Origin: Aromatoleum toluvorans
Lineage (GTDB): Bacteria > Pseudomonadota > Gammaproteobacteria > Burkholderiales > Rhodocyclaceae
Assembly (NCBI RefSeq): GCF_012910905.1
Contig: NZ_WTVN01000023.1
Location: 1-64,000, forward strand
DNA: 64,000 nt
Direction of reading: 5' to 3'
Part shown: positions 40,731-47,312 of the stretch, piece after piece
How positions within the stretch are numbered: the stretch's first letter is position 1
How the letters are laid out: every line of letters starts with the position of its first letter
Notes under the pieces: model-generated
Seen by the model: the letters and a program-made list of their open reading frames with translations, nothing else
The model's database searches: none
What the model was told of the DNA's origin: nothing
Program-made: the position numbers and the translations under genes

Positions 40731-41707
40731 GCGTCCTGCGGGCGATTCACCTCGACCGAGATGTGGATCAGCTCCTCGTGCGGCGCCAGCGCGCGCTTGA
40801 TCGAGGTCGGGGTGATCGTCGGGTCGCCGCTGAGCACGCCGACGATGGCAGCGAAGCGGTTGCGGCCGACGCGCCACACGTGCAGGTCGACGATGCGCGG
40901 CGCCTCGGGCCAGTGCGGATGGCGCGCGAGGGCTTCGCGGATCTCGCCGACGACCGGGTGATCCATCTCGCGGTCGAGCAGCACGCGGCCGGTGTCGCGT
41001 AGCAGCCCGCGCGACCAGCGCGCGACGAGCACCGCACCGACGATGCCCATCACCGGGTCGAGCCAGTTCCAGCCGTACAGCATCCCCCCGAGCAGCGCGA
41101 CGATCGCGAGCACCGAGGTCGCCGCGTCGACCACGACGTGCAGGTAGGCGGCGCGCAGGTTCAGATCGTGGTGATGGTGGTCGTGGTGGTCGTGCGCATG
41201 GGCATGATCGTGCCCGTGGTGGCCATGTCCGTGGCCGCCGTGCGAGTGCTCGCCGGCGCGCGCGAGGATCAGCGCGCACACGATGTTCACGACGAGTCCG
41301 AGCACCGCGACGGCGATCGCCTCGTGGAAGCGGATTGCCTGCGGCGCGAGCAGCCGTTCGACCGAACCGATGACCATCGCCAGCGCGACGCCGACGAGGA
41401 AGATCGCGCTGGCGAAGCCGGCGAGGATCTCGATCTTCCACGTGCCGAAGGCGAAGCGCGGGTCGTCGGCGTAGCGGCGGGCGGCGGCGTAGGCGAGCGC
41501 CGAGAGGCCGATCGCGAGCGCGTGCGAGCTCATGTGCCAGCCGTCGGCGAGCAGCGCCATCGAGTTGAACCACCAGCCGGCGGCGATCTCGACGACCATC
41601 GTGATCGCGGTGATGACCAGCACGAGGCGCGTGCCGCGTTCGCCCGCGACGTTGCCGTCGTCGAAGCTGTGGTTGGACGTCCAGTATTGCGGGGATTCGG
41701 GCGACAT
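40724..41707 (-). CDS. Cation diffusion facilitator metal exporter (DmeF-like)
   Basis: A 327-residue protein with about six membrane helices. Metal-site motifs are LLADGWHMSSHALAI in helix 2 and YLHVVVDAATS (HxxxD) in helix 5. Between helices 4 and 5 is a very His-rich loop (residues about 154-182) with many His-Gly and His-Asp pairs. The ADGWHMS.H motif is typical of DmeF, which exports Co and Ni. The cytoplasmic C-domain ends with IHISVEVNRP. It pumps divalent metal out using the proton gradient. No metalloregulator gene is adjacent; the cupin gene lies 29 bases upstream in the same direction. Confidence 0.9.
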   Translation of the reverse strand: MSPESPQYWTSNHSFDDGNVAGERGTRLVLVITAITMVVEIAAGWWFNSMALLADGWHMSSHALAIGLSALAYAAARRYADDPRFAFGTWKIEILAGFASAIFLVGVALAMVIGSVERLLAPQAIRFHEAIAVAVLGLVVNIVCALILARAGEHSHGGHGHGHHGHDHAHAHDHHDHHHHDLNLRAAYLHVVVDAATSVLAIVALLGGMLYGWNWLDPVMGIVGAVLVARWSRGLLRDTGRVLLDREMDHPVVGEIREALARHPHWPEAPRIVDLHVWRVGRNRFAAIVGVLSGDPTITPTSIKRALAPHEELIHISVEVNRPQDAR

Positions 41708-41736
41708 GAAGGGCGCAGGCGTCGTTGAGCGATGGC

Positions 41737-42057
41737 TCAGGAGTCTACATGCACCGCGAGCCACACGGTTGCCGGTCCGGTCGATTCGACGCGATGGCGG
41801 CGGTGGGGGGCGATCGTGACCCAGTCGCCGGCCGCCATCGCCCGGCGTTCGCCGTCTTCGAACGCGAGCACCGCCTCGCCCCGGACGACGATTACCCATT
41901 CCGTCTGCGCCTGGTCGTACCAGAAACCCGCGGGGCTCGCGTGGCCGTGCGAGACGATGCGCTCGATGCGCATGCCGGGGCGTTCGAGCAGGGTGTCGAA
42001 GGCTTCGTCGCTGCCGGGCGGCGGCAGGTCGGCGTACAGGTTTCCGTGCGTGGGCAT
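41737..42057 (-). CDS. Small cupin-domain protein
   Basis: A 106-residue single-domain cupin. It shows GFWYDQAQTEWVIVVRGEAVLAFEDG and GDWVTIAPHRRHRVEST, the two cupin motifs, with one clear His in the first region replaced by Gln and two histidines in the second. It starts at the ATG at 42057 (MPTHGNLYADLPPPGSDEAF); a longer reading is possible but less cupin-like. It lies just upstream of the DmeF-like exporter and may be cotranscribed. The family binds a metal or small ligand; the function is unknown. Confidence 0.85.
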   Translation of the reverse strand: MPTHGNLYADLPPPGSDEAFDTLLERPGMRIERIVSHGHASPAGFWYDQAQTEWVIVVRGEAVLAFEDGERRAMAAGDWVTIAPHRRHRVESTGPATVWLAVHVDS

Positions 42058-42381
42058 GGCGGCGGCTCGCTCTGAAATGAGGTCAAGCATAGCGGCGATG
42101 GGCCGGAGTGGGGCCGGAGTGGGGCAAATGCCCGTTTTGGGTGGGGGAAAGGACCCCGTCGGTCGCGAACCGCGTTGCGGCAGGGCGCGGGCGTCCTTGT
42201 CTGGATGGCAAAACATTAGCAAAAACAACAGATTGAGAAATCCTGCGCAGGACGTGGGGTGCTGGCATCCGATGTGCTTATTGCCGTGCAAGTGGGAAAA
42301 TTTCCCACTGGCTAAGGTGAAACCCCCAACCCCTGTCAAGCCGTACGGCGGATTACGCGCCTAACTGCCCTGGAGACGAAA
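42058..42381. other. 324-base divergent intergenic region upstream of the repeat protein
   Basis: This gap separates the cupin gene from the repeat-protein gene and is locally AT-richer (about 42210-42310). It carries CCTGCGCAGG, a 10-base palindrome at 42242-42251, and the 19-base palindrome at 42291-42309. A ribosome-binding GGAG precedes the ATG at 42382. No additional gene is supported here. Confidence 0.55.
42291..42309. promoter_or_regulatory. Perfect 19-base palindrome, probable operator
   Basis: AGTGGGAAAATTTCCCACT is an exact inverted repeat of 9-base arms around one central base, 73 bases before the repeat-protein ATG. It is AT-rich at the center and GC-containing at the ends, as in dimeric repressor sites. 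As RNA it could not fold well with a one-base loop, so a DNA-binding site is more likely than a terminator. Confidence 0.55.
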
Positions 42382-43305
42382 ATGCAAGCCAATCTGAAGA
42401 AACTACGACTGCACGTGCTGGTCCTCGCCGTTTTCGGCGGTGTCGCCGCCGGTGGGGCGCTCGCCCAGACCGTGAGCGATGATCTCACCGCCGACGGGGT
42501 CAAGCTGCGCGGCGACGGCACGGTGGACAACATGCAGCCGGCCGGCGCCGTCAGCGGCGTCGATCTGCGTGGTGACGGCACCGTCGATGATACCCAGCCG
42601 GCAGGCGTTGCAGCGGGTGTGAAACTGCGCGGCGACGGCACGGTGGACGACATGCAGCCGGCCGGCACCGTCGGCGGCGTCGATCTGCGTGGTGACGGCA
42701 CCGTCGATGATACCCAGCCGGCCGGCGTTGCAGCGGGTGTGAAACTGCGCGGCGATGGCTCGGTGGACGACATGCAGCCGGCTGGCGCCCTCGGCGGCGT
42801 CGATCTGCGCGGTGACGGCACCGTCGATGACACCCCGCCGGCGGGCGTTGCAGCGGGTGTGAAGTTGCGCGGCGATGGCACGGTGGACGACCACCAGCCG
42901 CCGGGCGTCGCACTCGGCGTGAAGCTGCGTGGCGACGGGAGCGTCGATGACAATTTTGGCTCGGTAGTCCGCGAGGCGGCGCGCGCGATGCGGGGAGGCA
43001 GGGCGGATCGCCCGGAAAGAGGCGAGCGCGCCGAACGCGCGGAGCGTCCCGAGCGTCCCGAAGTCGAGCGTGCAGAGCGCCCGGAACGGGTCGAGCGCGC
43101 AGAGCGCGTGGAACGGCCTGAGCGAGTGGAACGCGTCGAAAGGGTCGAACGGGCCGAGCGGGTTGAGCGTCCCGAGCGCGTCGAGCGTGCCGAACGCGTG
43201 GAGCGCCCTGAGCGGGTCGAACGTGCGGAACGCGTGGAGCGCCCGGAACGCATCGAACGTCCGGAAAGCGTCGAACGTCCGGAAAGCGGCGAGCGCCGCG
43301 GCTGA
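42382..43305 (+). CDS. Exported two-part repeat protein (LRGDGTVDD repeats and Glu-Arg repeats)
   Basis: A 307-residue protein with signal peptide KKLRLHVLVLAVFGGVAAG, cleaved near ALAQT. Residues 39-198 are eight tandem 20-residue units of the form GVKLRGDGTVDDMQPAGxxx, alternating K-type and D-type (GVDLRGDG). Each has an RGDGTVDD loop like the Asp-rich calcium loops of dockerin or thrombospondin type 3 repeats. Residues about 209-305 are roughly 29 Glu-Arg dipeptides spaced mainly by Pro, Val or Ala (PERVERAER pattern), giving a highly charged, balanced tail. It has no cysteines or lipobox. I do not recognise the family; it may be an extracellular or periplasmic matrix, calcium-binding or scaffold protein. 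The start has a GGAG site. Confidence 0.85.
   Translation: MQANLKKLRLHVLVLAVFGGVAAGGALAQTVSDDLTADGVKLRGDGTVDNMQPAGAVSGVDLRGDGTVDDTQPAGVAAGVKLRGDGTVDDMQPAGTVGGVDLRGDGTVDDTQPAGVAAGVKLRGDGSVDDMQPAGALGGVDLRGDGTVDDTPPAGVAAGVKLRGDGTVDDHQPPGVALGVKLRGDGSVDDNFGSVVREAARAMRGGRADRPERGERAERAERPERPEVERAERPERVERAERVERPERVERVERVERAERVERPERVERAERVERPERVERAERVERPERIERPESVERPESGERRG
42496..42975 (+). repeat. Eight tandem 60-base repeats
   Basis: Eight in-frame 60-base units encode the LRGDG repeat. They alternate as a 120-base higher-order unit (K-type then D-type) for the first six units, then two K-type. Copies are still very similar at DNA level in the middle (for example 42601-42720 against 42721-42840), so unit-number variation by recombination is plausible. 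Confidence 0.9.
43006..43302 (+). repeat. Glu-Arg (ERX) tripeptide repeat tract
   Basis: About 300 bases built on a 9-base period, often as an 18-base pair, encoding Glu-Arg-Pro/Val/Ala. Synonymous codons vary between copies (gagcgc, gaacgc, gagcgt, gaacgg). The amino-acid pattern therefore seems to be kept by selection rather than by recent slippage alone. Confidence 0.85.
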
Positions 43306-43322
43306 GTTCGCGCAAGTCTTCG

Positions 43323-43348
43323 GCGCCGGTGGCACGCACCGCCGGCGC
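43323..43348 (+). terminator. Hairpin after the repeat protein
   Basis: GCGCCGGTGG (43323-43332) pairs with CCGCCGGCGC (43339-43348) over 10 base pairs, one of them G-U, with a 6-base loop. It starts 18 bases after the stop. No clean T-run follows. Confidence 0.55.
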
Positions 43349-43442
43349 TGCGTTCAGCGGCTCCGCTTCAGTTCGAACAGTGGCACGGCATCCGGCTGAT
43401 CATGTCGGGGCGATCGGAATAATGTCATCGAATTGCGCAGGC

Positions 43443-43448
43443 TATAAT
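43443..43448 (+). promoter_or_regulatory. Consensus -10 box upstream of the signalling operon
   Basis: TATAAT at 43443-43448 is a perfect sigma-70 -10 hexamer, rare in this GC-rich DNA. It is 64 bases before the HD-GYP gene ATG. No good -35 is seen at 16-18 bases upstream, so an activator may be needed. Confidence 0.45.
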
Positions 43449-43511
43449 CTGCGCGCGACAGCAACCCCTTCGCCCCCGCATGCCGGGGCATGCATAGCGA
43501 GATCGAACGGA

Positions 43512-44819
43512 ATGACGGAGATGTCGGGTGTGGCGCCGAGCATTTTGCTGGTGGACGACGAGGCGAGCATCTTGTCCTCGCTGCGCCGGCTGTTGCGGCC
43601 GTCGGGCTACACCATCCATCTGGCGGAAAGCGGGAAGGCCGGCCTCGAAGTGCTGGAGCGGGAGCACATCGATGTCGTCATCTCGGACATGCGCATGCCG
43701 GAGATGGACGGCGCACAGTTTCTCGAGCATGTGCGAACCCGCCGCCCCGAGGTCATCCGGCTGCTGCTGACCGGCTATGCCGACATGAGCTCGACGATCG
43801 ATGCGATCAACCGCGGCGAGATCTACCGCTACATCGCCAAGCCCTGGGACGACAACGACCTGATGCTGATCCTGCGCGATGCGCTGGAGCGGCGCCGCCT
43901 GCAGAGCGAAAACGAGCGCCTGCAGGCGCTCACGCAGGCACAGAATGCCGAATTGAGGGAACTGAATTCGGGGCTCGAGCGCAAGGTGCAGGAGCGGACG
44001 CGCGAACTCGAGCAGGCCAACGCCTCGCTCAAGGGCGCCAACGAGCGCCTGAAGCAGAATTTCCTCGTTTCGATCAAGACTTTTTCGGGGCTGATGGAAC
44101 TGCGCAGTGGCGGCGTGGCGGGTCACGGCAGACGGGTCGCGGATCTCGCGCGCAAGCTGGCCCTGCGCCTCGAAGTGGATGCGCGGGAGCAACAGGATGT
44201 GTTCTTTGCCGGGTTGCTGCACGACATCGGCAAGATCGGGTTCTCCGACGCGATGCTCGCGAAACCGGTTGCGCGGATGACCGGCGAGGAGATGGCGCTG
44301 TATCGCAAGCATGCGCTCGCGGGCGAGGCGGCGCTGATGCCGCTCGATGAGCTCAAGGGGGCGGCACAGATCATCCGCTCGCACCATGAGCGCTTCGACG
44401 GTCAGGGTTTCCCCGACGGTTTGCAGGGCCTGGCGATTTCCGTCGGCGCGCGCATCCTCAGCGTCGTCAATGATTACGACGGGCTGCAGATCGGCACGCT
44501 CGCCGACAAGCGCCTGAACCGCGACGAGGCGCTGGCGATGCTGGTGCACGCGCGCGGCAAGCGCTACGATCCGCAGGTCGTCGATGCGTTCGTCGAGCTG
44601 CTCGGCGGGGTCGCGCAGGAGCCGCCGTCGCGCGACATTGCCGTCGCCGCGATCGACCTGCGGCCGGGCATGGTGCTCGCGCGCGATCTGGTCGGGCGCG
44701 ATGGCGCGCTGCTGCTCGCGGCGGATTACATTCTCGACGAGTCGCTCGTGCGCCAGATCCAGAACTATGCGCGCCGTGAAGGCATCCCCCTGGTGCTGCA
44801 TGTGCGAGGCGACAAGTGA
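43512..44819 (+). CDS. HD-GYP response regulator (c-di-GMP phosphodiesterase-type)
   Basis: A 435-residue protein. The receiver domain has phospho-acceptor D59 (VVISDMRMPEMDG) and the signature AINRGEIYRYIAKPWDDNDL. A coiled coil (about 125-190) links it to an HD-GYP domain with H237-D238 (LLHDIGKIG) and HHERFDGQGFP (from H291). The last motif has Phe in place of the Tyr of GYP. A C-terminal domain follows (RPGMVLARDLVGRDGALLL). It probably hydrolyses c-di-GMP when phosphorylated. It is the first gene of the operon running to 50574. Two ATGs (43512, 43521) are possible starts. Confidence 0.92.
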   Translation: MTEMSGVAPSILLVDDEASILSSLRRLLRPSGYTIHLAESGKAGLEVLEREHIDVVISDMRMPEMDGAQFLEHVRTRRPEVIRLLLTGYADMSSTIDAINRGEIYRYIAKPWDDNDLMLILRDALERRRLQSENERLQALTQAQNAELRELNSGLERKVQERTRELEQANASLKGANERLKQNFLVSIKTFSGLMELRSGGVAGHGRRVADLARKLALRLEVDAREQQDVFFAGLLHDIGKIGFSDAMLAKPVARMTGEEMALYRKHALAGEAALMPLDELKGAAQIIRSHHERFDGQGFPDGLQGLAISVGARILSVVNDYDGLQIGTLADKRLNRDEALAMLVHARGKRYDPQVVDAFVELLGGVAQEPPSRDIAVAAIDLRPGMVLARDLVGRDGALLLAADYILDESLVRQIQNYARREGIPLVLHVRGDK

Positions 44820-44886
44820 CGAGGGAAATGAACGAAAAGCCGCGCGGTCGGCCTGCGCGTCCGTGCGGCGATACCGAGGAGGACCG

Positions 44887-45468
44887 ATGAGCCGAATCCT
44901 GATCGTCGATGACGAGGAAGCAATCCTGAAATCCTTGCGCCGGCTCTTGTCGCTGACGCCGTGTGTCGTCGGCAGCAGGGTCTATTCCCTGCACGTGGAT
45001 ACCTTCAGCGTTGCCGCCGAAGCGCTGGAAAAGGCGCGCCACACCGCCTATGACCTCGTGCTTTCCGACTACCGCATGCCGGGCATGGATGGCGTCAGCT
45101 TCCTGAAGGCGTTCCGCGAGATCCAGCCGGATGCCGCGCGCCTGATCCTGTCCGGCTATGCCGATCTCAACGGCCTGATCGGCGCGATCAACGAGGCGGG
45201 CATCAGCCGTTTCATGTCCAAGCCGTGGAACGACTACGAGCTCGTCGCCGCGATCGGGCAGGCGCTCGCGCTGCGCGAGCTGACGCTCGAGAACCAGCGC
45301 CTCGCCGACCAGGCGCGCGTCGCGATGGGCTCCTTGTCCGCCGCCGAGCTCGAGCGGCGGCGCCTCGAGGCCGAGGAGCCGGGCATCACGCACGTGATCT
45401 GGGGGGAGGACGGCTCGGTGCTGCTCGACGAATCGCTGCTCGACGAGTCGGGCCGGGAGCGGAGCTGA
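44887..45468 (+). CDS. Stand-alone response regulator with short C-terminal tail
   Basis: A 193-residue protein with a strong GAGGAGG ribosome-binding site. The receiver has D61 (LVLSDYRMPGMDG) and the same AIN...KPWND signature as its neighbours (AINEAGISRFMSKPWNDYEL). An acidic tail of about 60 residues follows, ending ITHVIWGEDGSVLLDESLLD, without any known output domain. An extra stretch of about ten residues after the first helix (LTPCVVGSRVYSLHVDTF) is unusual for receivers. Its stop overlaps the GTPase start (TGATG), so receiver and GTPase are coupled. It may act directly on the MglA-like GTPase or the REC-PilB protein. Confidence 0.88.
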   Translation: MSRILIVDDEEAILKSLRRLLSLTPCVVGSRVYSLHVDTFSVAAEALEKARHTAYDLVLSDYRMPGMDGVSFLKAFREIQPDAARLILSGYADLNGLIGAINEAGISRFMSKPWNDYELVAAIGQALALRELTLENQRLADQARVAMGSLSAAELERRRLEAEEPGITHVIWGEDGSVLLDESLLDESGRERS

Positions 45469-46121
45469 TGCCCGAACTCGAGCGCGAGAGCGGGCGCCTG
45501 ACCTTCAAGCTCGTGTATTACGGTCCGGCCCAGGGCGGCAAGACCACCAACCTGATGCAGCTGCATGATCGGGTCGGTGCCGAGATGAAGGGCGAGCTGA
45601 TGACGCTCGAGACGCAGAACGACCGCACGCTGTTCTTCGACCTGCTGCCGCTGGGTTTTCGTGCCCCGTCGGGACTGACGATCCGCTTTCGCCTGTTCAC
45701 CGTGCCCGGCCAGGTGGCCCACGACGGCACGCGCAAGGCCGTGCTGTCGCGCGCCGACGGCGTCGTGTTCGTCGCCGATTCGCAGCGCACCGAATCGATC
45801 AACAATGGCGAGTCCTTCCAGAACCTGGTCGAGAATCTCGGGCGCGTCGGGCTCGATATCGATCGTCTGCCGCTCGTGGTGCAGTTCAACAAGCGCGACC
45901 TGCGGACGATCCTGAGCGAGGAGGAGGTGCGCGAGCGCTACGCGGGGGCGCCGTGGCCGCTGGTGTTCGCGTCGGCGATCCGTGGCGAGGGCGTGCTGCA
46001 GACCTTCGCCGCGCTGCTGCGCGGCGTGTGGCGCGGCTACGCACGGGAGCTCGAACTCGACACCACTCACGGCCTGAGCGAGGCGGCTTTCGTTGCCGCC
46101 GCCACGGGGGATATGCAATGA
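45468..46121 (+). CDS. MglA-like small GTPase
   Basis: A 217-residue Ras-like GTPase of the MglA/Gtr1-RagA-like bacterial group. The P-loop is GPAQGGKT (19-26), the switch II region has PGQ (80-82) in place of the DxxG motif, and the base-specificity motif is NKRD (141-144). A C-terminal extension (ELELDTTHGLSEAAFVAA) follows the fold. In Myxococcus and Pseudomonas, MglA-type GTPases set the pole at which pili or motility machinery is active. Here it is coupled to a receiver upstream and a kinase downstream (4-base overlap), next to a PilB-like ATPase. No MglB/roadblock gene is adjacent. Confidence 0.9.
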   Translation: MPELERESGRLTFKLVYYGPAQGGKTTNLMQLHDRVGAEMKGELMTLETQNDRTLFFDLLPLGFRAPSGLTIRFRLFTVPGQVAHDGTRKAVLSRADGVVFVADSQRTESINNGESFQNLVENLGRVGLDIDRLPLVVQFNKRDLRTILSEEEVRERYAGAPWPLVFASAIRGEGVLQTFAALLRGVWRGYARELELDTTHGLSEAAFVAAATGDMQ

Positions 46122-47305
46122 GCGTCGAGCCGGGATTCGATCGCGAATTCGTGCTGGCCGAGCTGATCACGCCGCGCGACGCCGACGAGATCTGCGCCCA
46201 GCTCGCGACCGTGCTGGGTCTGCCCGTGGCGATGCTGGACGCCGCAGGCGTCCCGTTCGGCGGCGACGCGGCGGCCGGGCGCAGTGCCCGGGCGCCGCTG
46301 ACGCTGGAGCTCGAGCCGGTCGGCTTCCTCGCCTGCGACTGCGACACCGCGGCATTGAAGGGCGCCGCGCGCGTCGTGCGCTGGGGCTTGCTGTCGCGGG
46401 CGCGCTTCCGCATGGTGTCCGACCTGCACCTCGAGGCGGTGCGCGCCGACTATGCGAAGCTGCAGCAGCAGAACGAGGCCCTGAAGGCGTCGGAGGCGAA
46501 ATACCGCGAGCTCGCGGAGGTGCTTGATGCCAAGGTCAAGGAGCAGGTCAGGATCATCGACGAGCGCCAGCGCCAGCTCTACCAGGCCGAGCGCCTCGCG
46601 TCCATCGGCCAGCTCGCGGCGGGCGTGGCGCACGAGATCAACAACCCGCTCGGCTTCGTGACCAGCAACCTGTCGGTGGCCGAACGCTACGTCGCCCGGT
46701 TCGCCGCGCTGCGCGATGCGGTGCCTGCAGACACCTGGAAGGCCGCCGACCTCGACTTCGTGCTGGACGATTTCGCCGAACTGCTTACGGACTCGCAGCA
46801 GGGGGTCGCGCGCATCGCGCGCATCGTCAAGGACCTGAAGGGGTTTTCGAGCGTCGATCAGCCCGACGTGCAGCTCACCGACCTCAACGCCCAGCTCGAA
46901 TCGCTGTTTGCGGTGATCGCCGGACAGCAGCCCCCGGGGGTGACGCTGAAGAGTGAGCTGTCGCCGTTGCCGCCCGTGATGTGCCTGCCGGGGCTCCTCA
47001 ACCAGGCGTTTCTCAACGTGCTGCAGAACGCACTGCAGGCGGTGGGCGAGGGTGGTAGCGTGACGCTGCGCTCGGCGGCCACCGACACCCACATCGTCGT
47101 GCAGGTCGATGACGACGGCCCGGGGATCGCCGACGAGGTGCTGCCTTACATCTTCGATCCCTTCTACACGACGCGTGGCGTCGGTGGCGGCACCGGCCTG
47201 GGCCTGACCGTCGCGCGCGACATCGTGGTCACCCATGGCGGCACGATCGCCGCGATCACGCGCCCGGAAGGGGGCGCACGGGTCACGGTGGAGCTGCCGC
47301 TTTAG
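46118..47305 (+). CDS. Soluble sensor histidine kinase
   Basis: A 395-residue cytoplasmic kinase. Residues 1-100 form an unfamiliar small domain, with CDCDTAAL at about 73-80. A coiled coil (105-160) follows, then the phospho-acceptor H172 in AAGVAHEINNPLGF. The ATPase part shows LNVLQNALQAV (N box), DDDGPGIADE (G1), FDPFYTTR (F) and GGGTGLGLTVA (G2). No membrane helix. It overlaps the GTPase stop in ATGA. The likely phosphate acceptors are the receivers encoded in the same operon. Its H-box is nearly identical to those of the kinases at 49585 and 50617. Confidence 0.92.
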   Translation: MSVEPGFDREFVLAELITPRDADEICAQLATVLGLPVAMLDAAGVPFGGDAAAGRSARAPLTLELEPVGFLACDCDTAALKGAARVVRWGLLSRARFRMVSDLHLEAVRADYAKLQQQNEALKASEAKYRELAEVLDAKVKEQVRIIDERQRQLYQAERLASIGQLAAGVAHEINNPLGFVTSNLSVAERYVARFAALRDAVPADTWKAADLDFVLDDFAELLTDSQQGVARIARIVKDLKGFSSVDQPDVQLTDLNAQLESLFAVIAGQQPPGVTLKSELSPLPPVMCLPGLLNQAFLNVLQNALQAVGEGGSVTLRSAATDTHIVVQVDDDGPGIADEVLPYIFDPFYTTRGVGGGTGLGLTVARDIVVTHGGTIAAITRPEGGARVTVELPL

Positions 47306-47312
47306 GAAACCG

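Noticed and set aside
42336-43335. Repetitive open frames on the minus strand opposite the repeat protein
   Set aside because: The repeats keep all frames open. The plus frame alone has a signal peptide, a ribosome site and a sensible repeat chemistry.
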